A stretch of DNA of 64,000 nt, from the NCBI GenBank assembly GCA_051011415.1, contig JBPCTY010000060.1, positions 1-64,000 on the forward strand. The letters are read 5' to 3'. This stretch comes from SZUA-442 sp051011415. Its GTDB lineage: Bacteria; Actinomycetota; Acidimicrobiia; Spongiisociales; UBA5794. The translations under genes were made by a program, and so were the position numbers. Position 1 is the stretch's first letter. Each line of letters opens with the position of its first letter. Below are positions 42,922 through 50,356 of the stretch, piece by piece. The notes beneath the pieces are model-generated. The model was given only the letters and a program-made list of their open reading frames with translations, was not told the origin of the DNA and ran no database searches.

Positions 42922-44181
42922 ATGGCCAGATTTCGTCGATTCACTGCTCTGTGCGGCGCGCTCGCGATCGTGGTGAGTGCGTGTTCGACCGCTTCGACTC
43001 CCGAATCCACAACTGCAACCTCCTCGACGTCGACGACGCTCCAGGCAGCTGCTGTCGCGTCGACGAGCACGACAACACCTGCGACAACAACCACCGAACA
43101 GCCGATCGATCCGGTCTCCGTTACTGGCGATCTCGACGCGGCCATCGCCGCTGTGCTCAGCAACGCCCTCACGGCGCTCAACGACCCCAGAGCTGAATCT
43201 GACCTCCCGGAAGTCATGGGTGAACATCACGCAACCGATGTCGGCACCTTCGCATCAACCTACGGCGCTGTAGCCACGATCGCAGAGCTGGCGGACGGCA
43301 CACAGGTGGGCGTTGTGCGCCTTGATTCCGATGACGTCGTGCTGATCGCCGACGAAGGCGATGGGTGGCAGGTGGTCGGGACACACATGACGTCACTTGA
43401 TGCTGCGCCCTTCTACGGCGAATCTCCCCGCCGGGTCCTGGTACTCGGAAGCGATGCACGACCCGGGCAGAATCCCCCGGTCTTCCGCATGGACTCGATA
43501 CATGTGCTCACCGCTGTTCCGTCCGAAAACACCGGGGCCATCCTCGGCTACCCGCGGGATAGTTGGGTCGATACCGAATACGGTTCGATGCGAGTCAATG
43601 CCTTGACATCAAGCGGCAGGGGGCCCGATGCGTTGTACTCGTTCTTCACGAACGAGTGGGAAACTCCAGTCGAGGGCTACATCCTTACTGGCTTCTCCGG
43701 GTTCGAGCGCCTGGTCGACGCAACCCTTGGAAGACTCGAGATCCGTATTCCGATCCCGATCCCGACCCAAGAGTGGTTCGATGGGTTCTCGGCAGGTGAA
43801 CAGCGGCTGAGCGGTCTGCGTACGCTCGACTTCGCTCGCACTCGCAAGCTGATCCCTGGCGGAGACTTCACGCGCTCGTTCCACCAGGGGATCGTCATGC
43901 TTGCGGTGCTCACCATGCTTCAGCGCGGAGAAGTGGAAACGGTGCCGATGTTGCTCGCTGAGCTCTCCAAGTACACAGAAACCAACCTTTCCGCATCGGA
44001 TCTGATCCAGCTCGGTGCAGCGGCGATGGATATGGACATCGGGACCATCACGAACGAGGTTCTCCCTGGTTCGCTCGGGCGCACAAGCGGAGGTGCATCT
44101 GTGGTCTTCCTTGACGGCGGTTGGCAGACCATCGTGCAGGACGTCGTCGACGACGGTATTCGAAACGAATCGAGCGGCTAG
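42922..44181 (+). CDS. LCP (LytR-CpsA-Psr) family lipoprotein
   Basis: A 419-residue secreted protein. The signal ends in a lipobox with Cys at residue 21 (VVSACSTAS), then a Thr/Ser-rich linker (~25-65). The C-terminal ~260 residues are LCP-like: VLVLGSDARPGQ, MDSIHVLTAV, ILGYPRDSWV, GFSGFERLVDA and LDFARTRKLIPGGDF. LCP enzymes attach polymers from polyprenyl phosphate to peptidoglycan. The Arg/Asp catalytic set looks present. LCP proteins are usually anchored by a transmembrane helix, so lipid anchoring is unusual. TACACT lies 8 bases before the ATG (leaderless). It converges with the cyclase gene, the two stops overlapping by 4 nt. Confidence 0.8.
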   Translation: MARFRRFTALCGALAIVVSACSTASTPESTTATSSTSTTLQAAAVASTSTTTPATTTTEQPIDPVSVTGDLDAAIAAVLSNALTALNDPRAESDLPEVMGEHHATDVGTFASTYGAVATIAELADGTQVGVVRLDSDDVVLIADEGDGWQVVGTHMTSLDAAPFYGESPRRVLVLGSDARPGQNPPVFRMDSIHVLTAVPSENTGAILGYPRDSWVDTEYGSMRVNALTSSGRGPDALYSFFTNEWETPVEGYILTGFSGFERLVDATLGRLEIRIPIPIPTQEWFDGFSAGEQRLSGLRTLDFARTRKLIPGGDFTRSFHQGIVMLAVLTMLQRGEVETVPMLLAELSKYTETNLSASDLIQLGAAAMDMDIGTITNEVLPGSLGRTSGGASVVFLDGGWQTIVQDVVDDGIRNESSG

Positions 44182-45524
44182 ACGACCTCGTAGATATCCC
44201 AGTCGCCTGGGACACCCTTGAGTTGGTACGTCCCGAGCAAGTCGTAGGTGATCGACGATCCAACCGTGAGATCCTTCACCGTGGATGACACCGCAATCCT
44301 GCCGTCGGGTGCTCTGTCGATCACACGCGATGCGATGTGCACTCCGATGCCCGCGATGTTATCGCCGGTCAAGGTGATCTCGCCGGTGTGGATTCCCGCA
44401 CGAAGCTGGACGTCAAGCGCCCCAACCTCAAAGAGAATCTGCCGGGCTGCATCAATCGCTCTCGCCGGAACGTCAAAGGTTGCGAGGTGACCATCTCCGG
44501 TTGTGAACACCGTCTGCCCGCCAAATCGGCGGACCTGCTGCGCACTGATCTCATTGATCTCGGCGAGCAGATCTGTCCAACGCTCATCGCCAAGCTGCGC
44601 CGCGGTTTCAGTCGATGCCACGATGTCGGTGAAAAGCACCGTGGCAAGCTTCCTGTCCGACGCAGAGTTCGATGTCTCGCCCGTGACGAACTCCTCCACG
44701 TGGTCAAGCACCGCGTTGAAGTCCCCTGTGTGAAACGGCAGGGTGTCTGCGCCAGGAAGAACGACGAACCGGGCATTGGGAATGTTGTCTGCCAGCCACT
44801 TGCCGCCAGCAATCCGGTGATAGAACGCGTCCTCCCGGTGGATCACCAGGGTCGGAAGGTCCAACGCCTTGGCCTCTTCTCGTACATCCTGCCTGAGCAC
44901 CCAGTCGAGACCGCGGCCCACCGTGCCTGGAGGCATCGTCGATCGCTGGAACTTGAGCCACCACCGCACAAAGCGTGCATCGTTCGCAACCGATGGGGCA
45001 GTGCGTACCAAGAGGATTCCGTCCTGACCGTACGTTGAAACAAAGACGTCCCAGGTCCGCTCCACGATGTCTGGCGGCATACCCTCGGGATAGTCGTCTG
45101 CGCGCATCGCCCTTGCCTGTGAGTTTGCGAGGACAAGCGACGTCACCCTTTCGGGATGTGCCGCGGCATAGGCGATGCACATCAACCCACCTTCGGCGTC
45201 CCCGAACAGCACAGCTTCCTCAACACCAACCTCATCAAGAACGCAAGTGATGTCCTCTCGCCATACGTCCATGGTCGGAAGCTCTGGCGAGGCAATCGGG
45301 TCGGAAACGCCGGTCCCTCGCTTGTCCAAGAGAATGACTCTTGAGAAGCTGGCGAGGCGATCGAGATAGCGGGCAGCCGATGGCTCATCCCAGAATGTGT
45401 CGATATTCGTCGACCATTGCGTGACGAACACCAGATCGGGTGGCCCTTCACCGAAGACCTGATACGCAACAGCTCCCTCTGGGCCGCGAGCGAACTTCGT
45501 CTCAGGTGGCACGGTGGCCTTCAT
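44178..45524 (-). CDS. Alpha/beta-hydrolase fused to class III adenylyl/guanylyl cyclase
   Basis: A 448-residue two-domain protein. Residues ~1-275 are an alpha/beta-hydrolase fold (GEGPPDLVFV, LDKRGTGVSDP oxyanion region, late His near TLPFHTGDF). The nucleophile elbow reads LFGDAEGG, so the expected Ser is Ala, and hydrolysis is doubtful. Residues ~290-448 are a class III cyclase (ATVLFTDIVASTE, first metal Asp; TTGDGHLATFD, second; HIASRV with the transition-state Arg). The base-selecting Lys position holds Phe (VFTTGDG), so ATP versus GTP preference is uncertain. Such fusions occur in mycobacteria (Rv1900c-like). The hydrolase half may sense a ligand. Confidence 0.85.
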   Translation of the reverse strand: MKATVPPETKFARGPEGAVAYQVFGEGPPDLVFVTQWSTNIDTFWDEPSAARYLDRLASFSRVILLDKRGTGVSDPIASPELPTMDVWREDITCVLDEVGVEEAVLFGDAEGGLMCIAYAAAHPERVTSLVLANSQARAMRADDYPEGMPPDIVERTWDVFVSTYGQDGILLVRTAPSVANDARFVRWWLKFQRSTMPPGTVGRGLDWVLRQDVREEAKALDLPTLVIHREDAFYHRIAGGKWLADNIPNARFVVLPGADTLPFHTGDFNAVLDHVEEFVTGETSNSASDRKLATVLFTDIVASTETAAQLGDERWTDLLAEINEISAQQVRRFGGQTVFTTGDGHLATFDVPARAIDAARQILFEVGALDVQLRAGIHTGEITLTGDNIAGIGVHIASRVIDRAPDGRIAVSSTVKDLTVGSSITYDLLGTYQLKGVPGDWDIYEVV

Positions 45525-45558
45525 GACGCTGAAGCATCACGCGACCCTACTCGCCATC

Positions 45559-46020
45559 TCAATCGTCGTCGGCACCAGCTTGCAGCATCGCCAGCGGTTC
45601 GAAGGTCGCCCTGCTCTCAGCCTCGACAGTGACCAATCCGACGACGGGGAAGCGCAGTCTCTTCACCACGTACACCGTCACGGTCCTCGGGTCCCACGAA
45701 CGATCGACTGGGCAGGTGCACGTTCGGAGCTGTGCGCCGTTGATTGAAGCAAACTTCGCGGCCTCGCCTGCCGGTGAGCCGGATGCGCCAAAGGGTCGAA
45801 AGGTCACCGGAGCGGCGGCAAGAGCGGCAGCGTCGGCAGCGTTTGCGGCAGCCGTGTGTGCGGCGACGATCATTCCAGCCGATCCAACTCCCAGCGCAAG
45901 CAGTACGACAACGATCGACAGCGCGAAGCCGATAACAATCGAGCCGCTCTCATCGCTCCGTTCGCATCGACGTGGTCGCGCGAAGATCAACGGTGAACCC
46001 ACCGAGAAGCGGAGCCGCAA
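45559..46020 (-). CDS. TadE-like pilus/secretion protein (Rv3654c position)
   Basis: A 153-residue protein (fewer if a later start is used) with one TM helix, GSIVIGFALSIVVVLLALGVG, then an Ala-rich stretch AAANAADAAALAAA. This is typical of the TadE-like gene ending Rv3654c-type Tad loci. The 5' end is uncertain: TTG at 46020, GTG at 46002 and TTG at 45990 are possible, and none has a strong ribosome binding site. The first two overlap tadE by 71 and 53 nt. It is the last gene of the pilus cluster. Confidence 0.8.
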   Translation of the reverse strand: MRLRFSVGSPLIFARPRRCERSDESGSIVIGFALSIVVVLLALGVGSAGMIVAAHTAAANAADAAALAAAPVTFRPFGASGSPAGEAAKFASINGAQLRTCTCPVDRSWDPRTVTVYVVKRLRFPVVGLVTVEAESRATFEPLAMLQAGADDD

Positions 46021-46312
46021 CGGTGTGGCGCAGCGAAACTGCCACCGTTGCGGGCTGGCCGACGGCTGCTGGCCTGCTCACCGACACGCTCGCCCTGCTG
46101 CCGGAGCTCCCGAGCGCTGCCCTCGCTGCCGCTGCTGCCCGTCGGGTGTCTGGAGAAGTCGCAGCCTGACGTGCACCTTCCCTGGAAGCGTGAAGAAGCT
46201 GGACTTCGGTCTTGGCGACCAGCGCTACCTCGACAATTCCAAACAGCAGAACGAGAACGACAGGCACGACGAGGGCGAATTCGACGACTGCGCTCCCCCG
46301 CTCCAGATTCAC
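45950..46312 (-). CDS. TadE-family pilus assembly protein
   Basis: A 120-residue minor-pilin-like protein. GSAVVEFALVVPVVLVLLFGIVE (~6-28) is the TadE signature with a Glu five residues into the helix, followed by a helical, Ala/Arg-rich tail. Start chosen at GTG 46312, giving GTGA overlap with the pilin stop. A longer frame to 46390 would lie inside the pilin gene. It acts in the envelope during assembly of the Flp-type pilus. Confidence 0.85.
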   Translation of the reverse strand: MNLERGSAVVEFALVVPVVLVLLFGIVEVALVAKTEVQLLHASREGARQAATSPDTRRAAAAARAALGSSGSRASVSVSRPAAVGQPATVAVSLRHTVAAPLLGGFTVDLRATTSMRTER

Positions 46313-46479
46313 ACACTGTCCGCGATCGAGATCACTCTCGCAAGAACCGTGTTGAAGAACGACGGGAGCATGTCCGATGTTGATGCCCACGTGATGAGCG
46401 CAAGCGCGACGATCGCCGCGGCGACAAGCACCAGGGCGTACTCCGCGGTCGCCTGCCCATTCTGTTTCTCGAGACGCAT
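46309..46479 (-). CDS. Flp/DUF4244-type pilin
   Basis: A 56-residue pilin-like protein, too short to stand out but well marked. The start at ATG 46479 has an excellent AAGGAGGAG. Residues ~8-30 are GQATAEYALVLVAAAIVALAL, the Flp pilin G-x-[TS]-x-EY processing site followed by a hydrophobic helix; Glu and Tyr are conserved at +5/+6. The short C-terminus ends SIADSV. This is probably the major Tad pilin. Confidence 0.85.
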   Translation of the reverse strand: MRLEKQNGQATAEYALVLVAAAIVALALITWASTSDMLPSFFNTVLARVISIADSV

Positions 46480-46540
46480 TCGTCTCCTCCTTACACCGTG
46501 GCTTCCGGCCACTTCGGTGGGAAGCTGGAACAGCCAGACA

Positions 46541-47143
46541 TCACAACGAGATGCGCGAGAGACCACCCACCACAGCCGGGCCAACGGTCAGAAGCACAAA
46601 GCCGGGGAGAGTCAGAAACGCAAGAGGGAAGAGAAGCTTCACTGGCAGCCGGTTGAGTCGTTCTTGTGCTGCCGCAGCCCTGTCCGCCCTCATCGTCATC
46701 GCAAGTGCCGACAGACCTGGCCCCAACGGACCGCCGGTGGTAGAGGACTTCTCAGCCTCGACAAAGATCTTCCTGATGGCCTCGGAATTGGGCTCAGCCC
46801 GCAGACCCGAACCAGTTCGCCGGAGCGCTTGTGCGATGTCAATGGCTACAGCTCCGCCAGCTTCACGCCCAGCGAGGGAAACCGCGGAAATGAACGGCAA
46901 ACCCGAGGCCGAAGCGAGCGACGTCACATCAACGGCCAACAACTCGGACTCCGCATCGATCCCGGTGCGAGCCTTCTTTGCGAGAGCCTTCCTCCAAGCA
47001 ACAATGATCACGATCGCACCACTCGCGGCGAGCGTGAGCAGCGGACCGGCCACGATGACCGAAAGCGCAATGCCAAGGGCCAACGCAATCCAGTGCTTGC
47101 CGAGAAACGTCGCAATTGCTGTAGCCACTGCGACAGCTACCAC
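46541..47143 (-). CDS. Type II/IV secretion inner-membrane protein TadC
   Basis: A 200-residue T2SSF-type membrane protein with TM segments near residues 15-50 and 175-195 flanking a cytoplasmic domain containing LPFISAVSLAGREAGGAVA. It would pair with TadB (next gene, 7-nt overlap) as the platform of the pilus machine. No ribosome-binding motif is unusual. The upstream gene order cpaF-tadB-tadC is conserved in actinobacteria. Confidence 0.88.
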   Translation of the reverse strand: MVAVAVATAIATFLGKHWIALALGIALSVIVAGPLLTLAASGAIVIIVAWRKALAKKARTGIDAESELLAVDVTSLASASGLPFISAVSLAGREAGGAVAIDIAQALRRTGSGLRAEPNSEAIRKIFVEAEKSSTTGGPLGPGLSALAMTMRADRAAAAQERLNRLPVKLLFPLAFLTLPGFVLLTVGPAVVGGLSRISL

Positions 47144-47811
47144 CTCGACACTCGCTTGGTGACCGCAAGCACCACCGTCGCACCGACGACCATCATCAAC
47201 GACCCGAGCAACATCGGCACCACAACCGGGGCACCTCCGGGTTCTGGCACTCCCCGGAGCAACACGATTGCAACGCCTATCGCGAGTGGGAGTACACCCA
47301 CGACGATCGCCGAGAACTTCGCCTGAGCAAGCGCAACGCCCGCATCCCTGCGCTGCTGTCGTTGGTCGCTCGCCTGGTGGGCAAGCATCAGCAGCGCTGG
47401 CCCGATTGAAGACCCTGCTTCCTCTGAAACAGATGCGACCGCAATGAACTCCCTACCCGTCGTTCGAAGATGAGGCATCAGCGATGCAGCGACATCTCGC
47501 ATTGGTGCCCCCAACTCACACAACCGCCGGGTCGATCTGTCGACCAGGGTCGATGGCGAACTCGCAACCGCAGTCCTGAGGTCTGCTCCTGCCCGCACAC
47601 CCGCCGAGAGATCACGGAGAAGCCGTTGAACCGCGTCTTCGTCGTGCGATCTCCTGCGGCTTTGAACCACACGGCTCGTGATGACCACACCGAGGGCAGC
47701 GAAGGCGACCAGCGGCGACAGCACAAACGCAGCCGCAACCAAGACCGCACCAACCGGTGCGCGAAGAGCAAGAAGCGTTGCTGCGACGACAGCCGGAACG
47801 AGACGAATCAT
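47137..47811 (-). CDS. Type II/IV secretion inner-membrane protein TadB
   Basis: A 224-residue T2SSF-type protein. N-terminal helices (~1-45) lead to a cytoplasmic four-helix domain with LLRDLSAGVRAGADLRTAV and VASVSEEAGSSIGPAL, then C-terminal TM segments (~170-215). It overlaps cpaF by 4 nt and tadC by 7 nt. It forms the membrane platform for pilus extrusion. Confidence 0.88.
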   Translation of the reverse strand: MIRLVPAVVAATLLALRAPVGAVLVAAAFVLSPLVAFAALGVVITSRVVQSRRRSHDEDAVQRLLRDLSAGVRAGADLRTAVASSPSTLVDRSTRRLCELGAPMRDVAASLMPHLRTTGREFIAVASVSEEAGSSIGPALLMLAHQASDQRQQRRDAGVALAQAKFSAIVVGVLPLAIGVAIVLLRGVPEPGGAPVVVPMLLGSLMMVVGATVVLAVTKRVSRW

Positions 47812-48854
47812 TGGCGAGGAACCTCAGCGATGGGCGTCACCGAAGAGACTCGCCGACCGCCTGGGTGCCGCTCCACCATCACCACCTGATCGATGGCCGT
47901 TCTTACGAGAGCACCGAGCGCACCGTGCGGCACATCCTCGGGAGCCATCGCGGCCAAGGTCTCGATGCGTGCAAGCGCTTGATCTGGTGATCGCGCATGC
48001 ACTGTCGACATCGACCCGCTGTGCCCGGTTGCAAGGGCCTGCACCATGTCGAGTGCCTCGGCTCCCCTGACTTCGCCTACGACGATCCTGTCTGGTCTCA
48101 ACCGCAGGGCGTGTCGAACGAGCTGGCGCATCGTCACGTCACCAACTCCGTCCACGTTCGCTCTTCGGCTCTCAAGGCGCACGACGTGGCCGCCAACCCG
48201 TAGTTCTGCGGCATCTTCGATCGTGACAATCCGCTCTCCGTCTTTCACCATCGAACACAGCACATTGAGCAGGGTTGTCTTGCCCGCACCTGTACCTCCC
48301 GCAACCACGAGGTTGGCTCTCGTATCTATGGCGACCCGAAGCTGTTCGGCGATCTCTGCGGTGAGGCAATCGCCCTCAATCAGGTCATCAAGGGTGCGAA
48401 CCGTGGGGTGAAACCTTCGTATCGCGACCACGGGCCCATCGACCGACGCAGGCGGTATCGCCGCATGCAATCTGGACCCGTCCGCAAGCCGTGCATCGAC
48501 CGCTGGCTCGGACCGATCGATCCGGAGACCCAGAGGCGCAATCACCCTCCGCACCATCGCCAACACATCGTCGGCGTTCCGGAATCCGACATCAACGCGA
48601 ACGAGCTCGCCCGACCGCTCCACCCAGACGTCGTCGTGGCCGTTGACCAGCACGTCGGTGATGCGTGCGTCACCAAGGAGAGACTCAAGCGGTCCGAGTC
48701 CAACCATCGCGTCGACCGCACGAACGACCGACTCGTTGCCTGCAAGCGGCGCTATCTCGGGCTGCAACCGAGCGCCCTCCGCAAGAAGGGCTTCTCGGTC
48801 CACGGGAGTGTCGGATGCAACAAGCGATGCGACCAGCCGGTCAACCTCACTCAC
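47808..48854 (-). CDS. TadA/CpaF-family secretion ATPase
   Basis: A 348-residue hexameric type II/IV secretion ATPase powering the pilus. The N-terminal domain (~1-110) has ITDVLVNGHDDVWVERSG. Walker A is VVAGGTGAGKTTLLNVL (~182-198), the Asp box is IVTIEDAAELR, Walker B is RPDRIVVGEVRGAEALDM, and the His box is TGHSGSMSTVHARSPDQAL. It overlaps the 179-residue gene upstream by 8 nt. Confidence 0.94.
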   Translation of the reverse strand: MSEVDRLVASLVASDTPVDREALLAEGARLQPEIAPLAGNESVVRAVDAMVGLGPLESLLGDARITDVLVNGHDDVWVERSGELVRVDVGFRNADDVLAMVRRVIAPLGLRIDRSEPAVDARLADGSRLHAAIPPASVDGPVVAIRRFHPTVRTLDDLIEGDCLTAEIAEQLRVAIDTRANLVVAGGTGAGKTTLLNVLCSMVKDGERIVTIEDAAELRVGGHVVRLESRRANVDGVGDVTMRQLVRHALRLRPDRIVVGEVRGAEALDMVQALATGHSGSMSTVHARSPDQALARIETLAAMAPEDVPHGALGALVRTAIDQVVMVERHPGGRRVSSVTPIAEVPRQ

Positions 48855-49386
48855 GAAGCCACATCCTTCCGAGGGCCGAAAGCCACCGATCTCGTCCAGA
48901 CGGCTGAGCTCCTTTCATCAACGCGGAAACCGTTCCTCTTCGTGGGATAGGAAGAACCACGGAGTCGGCACGACCGGAAGGCGACAGCGCCGACCGCTGG
49001 TAAACGCAAGGATCCGGTGAAGTCGGTGTGAAGGGGCTCGGGAGCAGCGGGAGGAATGCGACTGCTCCCTCAGGCCTCGGACCAGCTGCTGGGCACTTGA
49101 GAACCACCCGTGGCCAGCGCTCCACGAATGCTTCGATGACATTGGAGGCCGCTGCCACGTCGACTCCGCCGTTTGACAGATACCCCCTTCGACCGCTGGT
49201 GAAGCGAAGCTGTTCGGCAGTAGGTCCATCGTTCACCAGTTGTGCAAGTGTGGGGCCTGGGCCCACTGCAGGCCCAGCCCGATCAAGATCAATCACCAGA
49301 CCACCCGTTGGCGTCGACACCAGTCCGAGCGGAATGAGGACATTGAGTGCGGCGTCCACAGGGATCCATGAGGCGAGTACGGGCAT
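48847..49386 (-). CDS. Hypothetical first gene of pilus locus (Ssd/CpaE position)
   Basis: A 179-residue protein. Mycobacterial loci have Ssd (Rv3660c, a CpaE-like ATPase of ~350 residues) in this position. This one is about half that length, and I see no Walker motif, so it is not a normal CpaE. Residues ~1-90 resemble the N-terminal part of Ssd-type proteins (leucine-rich with GGLVIDLDRAG and GRRGYLSNGGVD), with a Pro/Ser-rich middle. The start is ATG 49386, preceded by GGAGGA; a longer frame to 49476 has no such site. It may be truncated or very divergent. Confidence 0.7.
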   Translation of the reverse strand: MPVLASWIPVDAALNVLIPLGLVSTPTGGLVIDLDRAGPAVGPGPTLAQLVNDGPTAEQLRFTSGRRGYLSNGGVDVAAASNVIEAFVERWPRVVLKCPAAGPRPEGAVAFLPLLPSPFTPTSPDPCVYQRSALSPSGRADSVVLPIPRRGTVSALMKGAQPSGRDRWLSALGRMWLRE

Positions 49387-49510
49387 CAGATGTTCCTCCG
49401 GGCGTCGGAGGGGAAGCAGTCCGAACGTATCGAGACGGCCATTGCGATGCAATACCCCTGTGTGATGTTCCCTCATGAGGCGACGTCATGGTGTCGATAC
49501 ACTTCCCACG

Positions 49511-50293
49511 ATGCAGGAAGCAGCCTTCTTCGATCTCGACAAGACGATCATCGCTGGGTCGTCGACCCTTGCGTTTGGTCGTCCGCTGTACCGCGCCGGC
49601 TTCCTTCATCGACGCACGCTGCTTCGGCTTGGCATCGCCTCGGTCTCATACATGCTCTTTGGCGCAGATGAGGACAGCCTTGAACGAGCAAGAGACGAAA
49701 TGCTTGACCTGGTATCCGGATGGGACCGTGCAGAGATCGACTCGATCGTCGAAGAGACCCTCTCCGAGGTCATCGACCCACTCGTATTCGCCGAGGCGCT
49801 CTTCTTGATCGATGAGCACAAGCGATCCGGTCGCGAGGTGTATGTGGTCTCAGCGAGCCCGGAGGAGTTCGTTGCACCGATTGCGCGAATGGTCGGCATC
49901 GACAAGGTGGTCGCGACGCAGATTCGGACGGATGCGATGGGTCGCTATGTGCCCGAGCTTGAGCGGTATGTGATGGGGCCAGGGAAGGCCAAGGCGATGC
50001 AGGACGTCGCCGAACGCGACGGCATCGACCTCGACAAGTCATTTGCATATACAGACAGCTTCACCGACATGCCAATGCTCGATGCAGTCGGCAACCCTGT
50101 GGCAGTGAATCCTGAAAAGGAGCTTCGGGAGGCCGCCGAAGAGAACGACTGGCCGATCCTTGAATTCCAGCGCCCTGTTTCCCTCGGTCCCAGGGTTCCT
50201 GCTCCACCGCCAAAGGTGTGGGTTGGCGTGGCAGCTGGAGCCCTTGCGGCTGCAGCCATTGTTGCGGTGTCAAAGCGCCGGAGTCACGCCTGA
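49511..50293 (+). CDS. HAD-IB family hydrolase (SerB-like)
   Basis: A 260-residue HAD phosphatase. DxD motif FFDLDKTII (~6-14), motif II VYVVSASPEEFV, motif III GPGKAKAM and YTDSFTDMPML. The C-terminal ~20 residues (KVWVGVAAGALAAAAIVAV) form a TM helix with a basic tail. It is the counterpart of Rv3661, which lies at the same end of the mycobacterial Tad locus. Start taken at ATG 49511: TACACT lies 7 bases before it and there is no ribosome binding site; an earlier frame at 49475 is in the divergent gene's promoter region. Substrate unknown. Confidence 0.9.
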   Translation: MQEAAFFDLDKTIIAGSSTLAFGRPLYRAGFLHRRTLLRLGIASVSYMLFGADEDSLERARDEMLDLVSGWDRAEIDSIVEETLSEVIDPLVFAEALFLIDEHKRSGREVYVVSASPEEFVAPIARMVGIDKVVATQIRTDAMGRYVPELERYVMGPGKAKAMQDVAERDGIDLDKSFAYTDSFTDMPMLDAVGNPVAVNPEKELREAAEENDWPILEFQRPVSLGPRVPAPPPKVWVGVAAGALAAAAIVAVSKRRSHA

Positions 50294-50306
50294 GTCAGGC
50301 GCCGAT

Positions 50307-50345
50307 CCTGGTGCCCCGACACCGTGATCGATGTCGAACACCAGG
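50307..50345. terminator. Two-tier hairpin between convergent genes
   Basis: CCTGGTG/CACCAGG (outer 7 bp) encloses CGACA/TGTCG (inner 5 bp) with a 10-base loop. It lies between the HAD stop and the MFS stop, so it may terminate transcription from both sides. Confidence 0.5.
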
Positions 50346-50356
50346 CCGGAGGCAAG

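Noticed and set aside
45629..47326. 565-residue plus-strand frame across the pilus genes
   Set aside because: It runs antisense through six pilus genes that show conserved motifs and tight overlaps; no domain could be seen in it.
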